The notes beneath the pieces are model-generated. The model saw only the letters and a list, made by a program, of their open reading frames with translations, was not told where the DNA came from and did no database searches. The translations under genes were made by a program, and so were the position numbers. 64,000 bases of DNA from Hypericum androsaemum. Taxonomy: Eukaryota; Streptophyta; Magnoliopsida; Malpighiales; Hypericaceae. The DNA lies in NCBI GenBank assembly GCA_963995505.1, contig OZ023182.1, positions 18,927,619 to 18,991,618 on the forward strand, in the 5' to 3' direction. Positions 57,421-64,000 of this stretch are shown in pieces; position 1 is the first letter of the stretch; each line of letters begins with the position of its first letter.

Positions 57421-57890
57421 TAAGCTACGGAGTGGAACGTAAGGTGGGCCTGCGATTCAGCCAATTGAGACAAAAGAGGACAGAAACAGTTGGACCTCTC
57501 CTAGCCCAGACTTATAAATCTAGGCCCACAGTAGAAACTTTATCTTCGTTCTACAACTACCTCTTTGTTCGCTCTTCACCAAAAAAAAAATCTCTCTTGT
57601 TCGCTCCCCTAAGCGTGGGAGGCGACGGACCACAGGAATTCGATGATTGTTTGGATATCATGTATTTTTAACCAAAATAGACGGGACGAACGAGTTAGAT
57701 TGTGGAAATCTTTCTCATTCTTTCTTCGGCCGACTCTCTTATGTCTTGAACGAATAGAAGAATTTGTGTTAAATTAGGGTTGACCGGCAAAAATTTTGGA
57801 AAGAATATTTTAATATTATGAAATAAATTAAAATAGAAAATAGAAAAATTCATATATTTGTATTTTTTGGTCCATGCATACTTGACTGTC
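57421..57890 (-). promoter_or_regulatory. Orphan copy of the receptor kinase 5' flank
   Basis: It resembles 19250-19620 (shared GGACAGAAACAGTT, AAAATAGACGGGA, GATTGTGGAAATCT). It lies upstream of dead fragment D, so it has no functional gene to drive. Confidence 0.55.
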
Positions 57891-57931
57891 CAAGTACAAG
57901 AACGACGTCGTATTTGCCTTTCTTCTCCGTG

Positions 57932-58713
57932 GCACTGCAAGAACTTGACTGGCAAAGATCTGGATTTCCCGAAACACTTCACACAACAATGAGGCGGGAA
58001 CAGTTACTAGCGCATGTTAAAGCAAGAGATGCACAGATTTAGTCTGAGACGTACTTTAGAGACAAGGAGGATTTGGCCAGGAGGATAGCAGGAACAGAGC
58101 CATTGAGATTATTTCCAGTCAAGTTTCTGCACGAATGTTATGTTTAGGCCAGGGTGTTTGTTGACACTGTCAAGATTATAGGTATTTGCTTTAAAAAATA
58201 TTTTTTACATTAATAATTACACCAAACAATGTTTGAACTCTGGATATCCGTCGTGTCCAAATGCCCTTTTGTGTATTTGCTTCGAATTTAGGAAACTAAT
58301 ATACATCAAGTACTTGGTGAATACACTTACTTTCAGTGATGTCAATTGAGACAGAAACTTTGGAATTGGCCCAATCGATCTGTTGTAAGACGAGTCCCTT
58401 AACATGATGATATAAGCCCCTCACTACAATGGATCCAACCCACACACTTATGTGTGTCCTGTCGGGAGTCTTGGCGATCACAGGCTGGCCTGTGATCACC
58501 TCGAGTAGTACAACTCCGAGACTAAACACGTGGCTCTTCTCTGTTATCCAATTCATCACATAGTACCTGTGAAAATAAACAAGAAGTTGATCACAAAGAA
58601 AGAAAACATCCTATTTCCTGCAAGTACCACTTACTTGCAGCAATTACTTTGCATATATGAGTCCTGCCTTCGGTAGGAAAAGCTCGCGACAGGTCGAAAT
58701 CGGCTAGTTTTAG
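57932..58713 (-). pseudogene. Scrambled receptor kinase pseudogene E
   Basis: In minus-strand order: exon 12 remnant (58637-58713, DFG changed to DFD in [14 protein letters not shown]), exon 13 5' part (58430-58568, EKSHVFSLGVVLLEVITGQ), then exon 6 LRR (58331-58402), exon 7 LRR with a deletion (58053-58131) and exon 8 start (57932-57986). The 3' end of one gene has been joined to the middle of another, with loss of everything between. A SINE sits between exons 6 and 7. Confidence 0.82.
58190..58272 (-). mobile_element. Short tRNA-derived SINE in pseudogene E
   Basis: GTATTTGC flanks it at 58182-58189 and 58273-58280. On the minus strand it starts ACAAAAGGGCATTTGG, has GAGTTCAAAC as a B-box-like motif and ends in ATTTTTTAAA. 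The same intron in A and F is uninterrupted at this point. Confidence 0.72.
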
Positions 58714-59616
58714 CATGATGTGAAAATGTAACTCGAAAGTCCTAAACATGCTAAGCTGAATAGGCGCCGCCACTTTAGCATCTAGTATGGATTGAAATGT
58801 CATGTTGGCCACATACATAGTCTTGTAAACTGATGGGAACTGGAAACTTATTCCAAGTTCGAATAGATGCACAACATAAGAAGTTTATTGAACAACTGTG
58901 AGCTTCTCTTCAATTTGGTGAAGCGTGGTATTCTAGAGTTTGGAGTTTGGGGAAAATTTAACCTTCCATCATGCTCTTTTCTATGGCAATTACAGGTACT
59001 AATTGGGACATTTTCCATTTATCCATCTTTACTTTTATTGGATATATTCAATTTGAGTGCTGTCCCTGAACTCTAATTTTGAGCTCTGCTTCTTTCAACT
59101 TTTTTTGTTTGCTCCTGCGTCGTATAATTGTAATAATTTCTAAATCTGGTGGACAGTAATGTCCAATGCCAAAACATCTGAAAGCCCGGGGATTTGTTGA
59201 CAGTAACAAATATCTAGCACTGTGAGGGCAAGCCAAAGGCCAACCGGGAACAAAGAAATTTCAAAAAAAAGAAAATAAATATTGGGAAAAGAAGCAAACT
59301 GATGATAAGATAATCCCACAAAAACACTGATGTTGATATATAACAACCATAATGAACGATATGATATATGGCAAACTTGGACCACAAATTTCCTTGCTCT
59401 ATCATACAGAGCTTACCTGCAGAGTAAATCACCTGGTTTCGGTGCCCAGACTTATTTATAAAAGACAAACACCAATAGTTTGCAATGACCATAGTAAGTC
59501 ATCGGGATTTGATAACTAGAAACCCTTAGGGTAGCGATGTTATAGAGGCAATGGAGCTTCCAACAATTCGGAGACTACACTGTGCAGCACTTGCCCCATC
59601 TGTTGCTGTAGATAGA
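58714..59616 (-). other. Flank between pseudogene E and copy F
   Basis: Positions 58714-58865 carry a minus-strand exon-like ORF I do not recognise, fused to the E remnant. From about 58880 to 59616 the sequence corresponds to the 3' flanks of A, B and C. No separate gene is supported. Confidence 0.4.
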
Positions 59617-62600
59617 CTATCTTAGCAAGGGAGATGTCCCAATATGGAAGTCTGAGCTTATATAATTGCCGGAATCCGTTGTTTCAATACTCATCCCTTG
59701 TTGGGCTCGAGCCGTTTCTGCTTCCAAACACTCGTTCAACTCCGTTACCACTTGTGTCATCATTGGCCTTTTCCTGGACTCGTGAGACACACAAGCCATT
59801 GCTAGTTCCACAATCTTCCAAACCGAGCTGACATCAAAATCTCCGCTTAACCTTGGATCGATAATGCCTTTGATGTCACCATTCTCAAGCATGGATTGAA
59901 CCCACATACTTATGTGTGTCCTGTCTGGAGCTTTTGCTATCACAGGCCTGCCTGTGATCGTCTCGAGTAGAACAACTCCAAAACTATACACATCGCTCTT
60001 CTCTGTTAACCAATTTGTCGCATAGTACCTATATGTAACAAATCAATAATTTAATCACAGCAACAAAATAAAAGACGTCCCGTTTCCTGTAATTATTATT
60101 TACTACCAGTGATAATTTGGTAGCTATTTCTTTGCTAGAAAAGAATGTATGCCAGTTGAAATTAAGAATCAAGTCAGAGAACAAATACATACTCTGGATC
60201 AAGGTATCCAGGGGTTCCTGCAACACCAGTAGCTGAGACATGAGTCCCACCTTCTGTAGGGAAAGCTCTTGACAGGCCAAAATCGGCTAGTTTTGCATGG
60301 AATTGGTCATTTAAAAGTATGTTTGTGGTCTTTATGTCCCTGTGAACAATTTGTGGCTTGCATCCTCTGTGGAGATACTCCAGTCCTACATTTCCCGTGA
60401 AGAATTGGTTAATTGATGACAACTTCTCTGTTCTTTTTGGCCCGAATGCAACAACCCGTCTCAAAAAAGTTGCTTCTTCTTTTGGATCGGATATAGAGAT
60501 ATTTCTTTTCTTACCTTGTGCTGCCTCATGGGCTATTTGAAGTCTCCTCTCCCAATTTTGAACTTCAGGGTTATTCTCTGCGATATGATTCACGTGTATT
60601 GGTTAAGCAGTTGTCTGCATGATTTTAGTTCCACAAGAAAAAAATCCAAATCATTTTGTTGGCCTATATAAGTTTAAAAAAAGAAGTACAAACTCGAAAG
60701 GTGATATTCCAAGTCCCCATTAGCCATGTACTCGTAGACGAGGCCCAAGTTTGAATCCTCGTTGCAATACCCTACGAGACTTGTCAAGTTCCTGTGGTGG
60801 ACTCGCAATAGCAGCTTGACCTTCATATACACAGCAGTAAAAATAAAAATAAAAAAGAAAATCAGCATCTCACATCTCATAATAGAACAAGTTACATTCT
60901 TAGACAAAGGCTTATAGTTCAATAGGGTACTTGTATACAACTCACCTCAGCTTGGAACTCCTTGTACCCTTGGGCCGAAGATGGGGAAAGCATCTTTACA
61001 GCAACCGGAGTCCCTTCCATGTAGCCATAGTAGACTGCTCCAAATCCTCCTTTGCCAAGAACTCTATCGAAATTGTTGGTGATCTTCAATATGTCACTGT
61101 AGGTTACTTGTCGGTTCTTGGATTCCAATTCAGTTATATTTAAAGCTGTCAATGGTTGTTCAGCTATCTTTGATTAACCGGATAGACAAGAAGAACGTAA
61201 ATGATGATGGGTTTATTTCGTGAACTGTGATGACTACTACCTTGTTGATGCTTCTTTCTTTTGTGGTTCCGCAGTAGTAGAAGAGCCAATGCAGCTGCTA
61301 GGACTAGTACTACCACCACAGTCACCACCACGAGAAGGACTACATTGATTTTGCCTTTCTTTCTCGTGGCGGCACTGCAAGAACTTGACTGGCAAAGATC
61401 TGGATTTCCGGAGACACTGGCAACGATGACAAGGGAACAGTTATTAGCGCAAATGTAATCAAGAGATGCATATATTTAGTTTGAGATGAGTAGTTCTATC
61501 AATAAAATGCAGTTCTCATGGAGCAAGAAAAAAAGCGTTTCATCGCGAAAATGCTCTCCAAGGGATCCGTAAGCAATGGAACTGAGGATTGGAGATATAC
61601 TTTAGAGACAAGGAGCCATCTTGCGATTTGGCCAGGAGGGTAGCAGGAACAGAGCCATTGAGATTATTTCCAGTCAAGTTTCTGCAGATACATTTCAAGC
61701 ATGTTAATGGTATGTTTAACCCACATTTTATTCATTTGCTTCAAATTTGCACTTACAAGACTTTCAGTGATATCAATTGGGACAGAAGCTTGGGAATTGG
61801 TCCAATCAATCTGTTGTAAGATAAGTCCCTGAACACAAGATAAGCCCCTCATTACAATGTTCTCACCCAAGAAAAAAAAAATTCATAGCAACATGAAGTG
61901 ATGATCTTTGTGCACTTACAAACTTTGCAAGTTCTTCAGACTTGACATGCGTGGATCTATCTGTCCAATTAGTTGGCTCGAAGATAAATTACTGTTTGAT
62001 TAAACAATATTAATTTGAATCACTTTAGTAAGCATATAATTAATGATTGATTAGTAACTACATAATTTGAACTATGGACTTACAGGGATATAACAACGGG
62101 GGGAGTGCCATTCTTGTAGCGGCAAGTGACTCCCTCCCAAGCGTAAGCTTCAGGAGCACATGGATCTCCTTGCCAATTCCTTGAGATGTTATATGCTGTC
62201 TTTATACTTACCATCGCATAAGCTATCACGCACAAATCAAAACATAACATTACTCGTTAAAACTTTCGTATCCAACTGAAAATCTTAACTCGCGCTAGTA
62301 AGAACGTACCGTCTGCTTGATCCGTTAGTAGGGTGTCATTGACTGCATAATAAAACTCGAAGGCGTTGCAGAAAGGTGGCAGCGTTGCCCCTTTGACCAT
62401 AGTGATGCTGAACTCGCACGTCCCCAAAGCGACGGCCGGGCTGGTCAAGTCGAGGGTGTAGGAGGCTAGATAGTTAGGCATTTTCAGCGTCCAGGTATCG
62501 GCAGACCCCTCCACGTCGAACCTCAAGGTGCGGTTCTCGCTGGCGACAAGATCCCTGAGCTCCGCGAAGTGCGCGTACACGTACAACTCCCGGGTACAGT

Positions 62601-64000
62601 CGGTGTTGGACAAGCTTACGGTCAGCGGCTCGCTGGGGTTGGCTGGCGTTACCGCCGAGTTCATTACTGCCCAGGGTAGCTGGTAGCCGGCGGCGTCCGG
62701 GGAAGAAGTGATTTCCCGACGTGTTGTTGTCGTATTCCATTTGGGGTCGTTGTATGGGTACCATTCCCTGTCGAGAGGGTCGTTCGAGTATCTGATTACA
62801 GCAAAACAACGATATAGTTATCATCATCACATCAAGTTCGCCGTACATTTGGTTTAATAATAGAAGCGTAAAATTACCTATAAAATATTCGCGTTAGGCG
62901 AGCTAGGTTCACTATCAAGTTACCTACATGGCCGAAGCAAATACTTTTTTTTTTCTTTTCGCTAGACACCTAATGGTTTGATAAATAAAAAAAGGGAAAA
63001 ATATATTTTAGTATTCTGTAGAATCGTAGAAAATTACATGAATGCTTTGTAGTTTAAAGCGCATCAATTAAGTCAAATATTTTCCAATCAAGTAACTATA
63101 ATTGGAAAAGATTTGACTCAATTGATGCATTTTAAATCACAAGATACTCATGTAATTTTTTGCGATGCCACAAAATACTAAAATGTACATTTTCCCAAAA
63201 AAATGATATAGTTATCGAAATGACTTTCGAAAACTTTAGATAAAAATACGTGATTTAATCGACTTGAACATCACTCCTATAATTAAAAAAACCCCGATTG
63301 GTTGACAAAGACTTCCTCTAGTTAACACCTTTCTATTAGAATATTTTCTTGAGCAAAAATACCTCCAAGTATAATTAGAAAAATATTAGTTCTATTTTCC
63401 GAAAAACATATTTAAAAAATTCATTGCACTCTAGCAATATTTTTCATATGAATTGTTTCGAAATTGTTTTCTGATTTGTTTTTCTATTTTTTAAGTAATA
63501 CTCAACGGTATTTTTGTTAAAAAAAATTTATTAAAATAATAGTTTGTCAACTAGAAAAATCTACGCGGTAAGATATTAAAGTGGACTTTTAATTGAGAAT
63601 TTAAATGTGCTAGCTATTGGTATCAAATGTAATACAAACACTAAAAGAAGAAACAGTCGTACCTGACTACTGTTTCATTATCCGAGGAGCCAAGATTCTT
63701 CCGGTAAATCTTCACCAATGACACACCGGGTGGGGTTACGTACGCGTTGTTCGTCATATCTCTCACTTCTATAGCGGAGATAAACGGGTCCCCTGTTCCC
63801 AAATTCACCAGGCAAATAAAAATATAATCAAGACTTGGGACATGTATAATCTCTTCGGTAAAAATAGAAGTAGTATCTGGTTGCACGTTGGCCCATTTTG
63901 TTGCCCCGAGGTACAGATCAAACACCGGCGGCTGGTTCAGTTTATCGTAGTTCCCGTAGAAAAAAGCGGCTTTGACCAGGTACTTTTTGCCCTGAGATAG
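59617..64000 (-). CDS. Malectin-like LRR receptor kinase, copy F (intact in view, 5' end beyond window)
   Basis: Exons in transcript order: >64000-63663 (partial exon 2), 62310-62791, 62084-62222, 61920-61991, 61757-61828, 61601-61681, 61241-61416, 60946-61145, 60694-60820, 60515-60577, 60193-60385, 59617-60028. All junctions are GT..AG in the same phase as A. Exon 3 is 6 nt shorter and exon 8 is 12 nt longer (extra SAAT before the membrane span). Domains in view: malectin-like ectodomain, NWQGDPC, three LRRs, membrane span ([12 protein letters not shown]), kinase with [19 protein letters not shown] and the family-typical [11 protein letters not shown] saw no stop or frameshift. Intron 2 is only 0.87 kb and contains one MITE. 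Exon 1 is not in the window. Confidence 0.88.
62994..63196. mobile_element. MITE (203 bp, almost entirely inverted repeat)
   Basis: GGGAAAAATATATTTTAGTA at the left pairs with the complement of the right end, and the inverted match continues to the centre (AATTACATGA, GCATCAATT-AGTCAAAT). It sits in intron 2 of F, and its arms resemble the ends of the element at 11062-12235, so it is probably a deletion derivative of the same family. Confidence 0.8.

Overview
The window is nuclear DNA from a flowering plant, most likely a eudicot. Genes are split by short AT-rich introns with GT..AG borders. The recognisable genes are plant-specific malectin-like leucine-rich-repeat receptor kinases, and the spaces between are filled with plant transposons (Copia, TRIM, solo LTRs, tRNA-derived SINEs, Mutator-like inverted-repeat elements). 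I cannot name the species. There are no operons, CRISPR arrays or bacterial signals.

The core is a tandem array of receptor kinases of LRR-RLK subfamily I (signal peptide, malectin-like domain, GDPC motif, three short LRRs, one membrane span, RD-type Ser/Thr kinase), all on the minus strand. Copy A (7146-19164) and copy B (24894-36915) are intact 13-exon genes whose spliced frames give 877 residues. Copy C (42874-53734) is a pseudogene without exons 3-8, with a Copia element in one intron. D (53795-57031) is a fragment of exons 1-2. E (57932-58713) is a scrambled fusion of exons 12-13 with exons 6-8. Copy F (59617 to beyond 64000) is intact as far as the window shows it. Every splice junction placed for A was found at the same site and phase in F.

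A and B lie in two head-to-tail copies of a unit of about 17.75 kb (6390-24137 and 24138-41903) that look almost identical. I noticed only a few substitutions and two homopolymer-length differences. Diagnostic SNPs place the exchange that made the duplication in a tract of about 100 bp (6390-6491). A third, older and more diverged version of the unit's right part lies at 2380-6389. Each unit also carries a relic of the 26S proteasome ubiquitin receptor RPN13 and a GC-rich inverted-repeat element.

The second intron of A and B is 7.8 kb, against 0.87 kb in F. The excess is a nest of transposons: a complete TRIM, two long-TIR elements, a decayed DUF4283/zinc-knuckle retroelement ORF split by a solo LTR, and a SINE. 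Right of 42 kb are an almost complete Copia element (43741-51416), an AT microsatellite, two more SINEs, a 2.66-kb solo LTR with three internal tandem arrays, a TRIM relic and a MITE. If expressed, A, B and F would make cell-surface receptor kinases. This family is known for roles in pathogen perception and growth signalling, but the ligand cannot be read from sequence.
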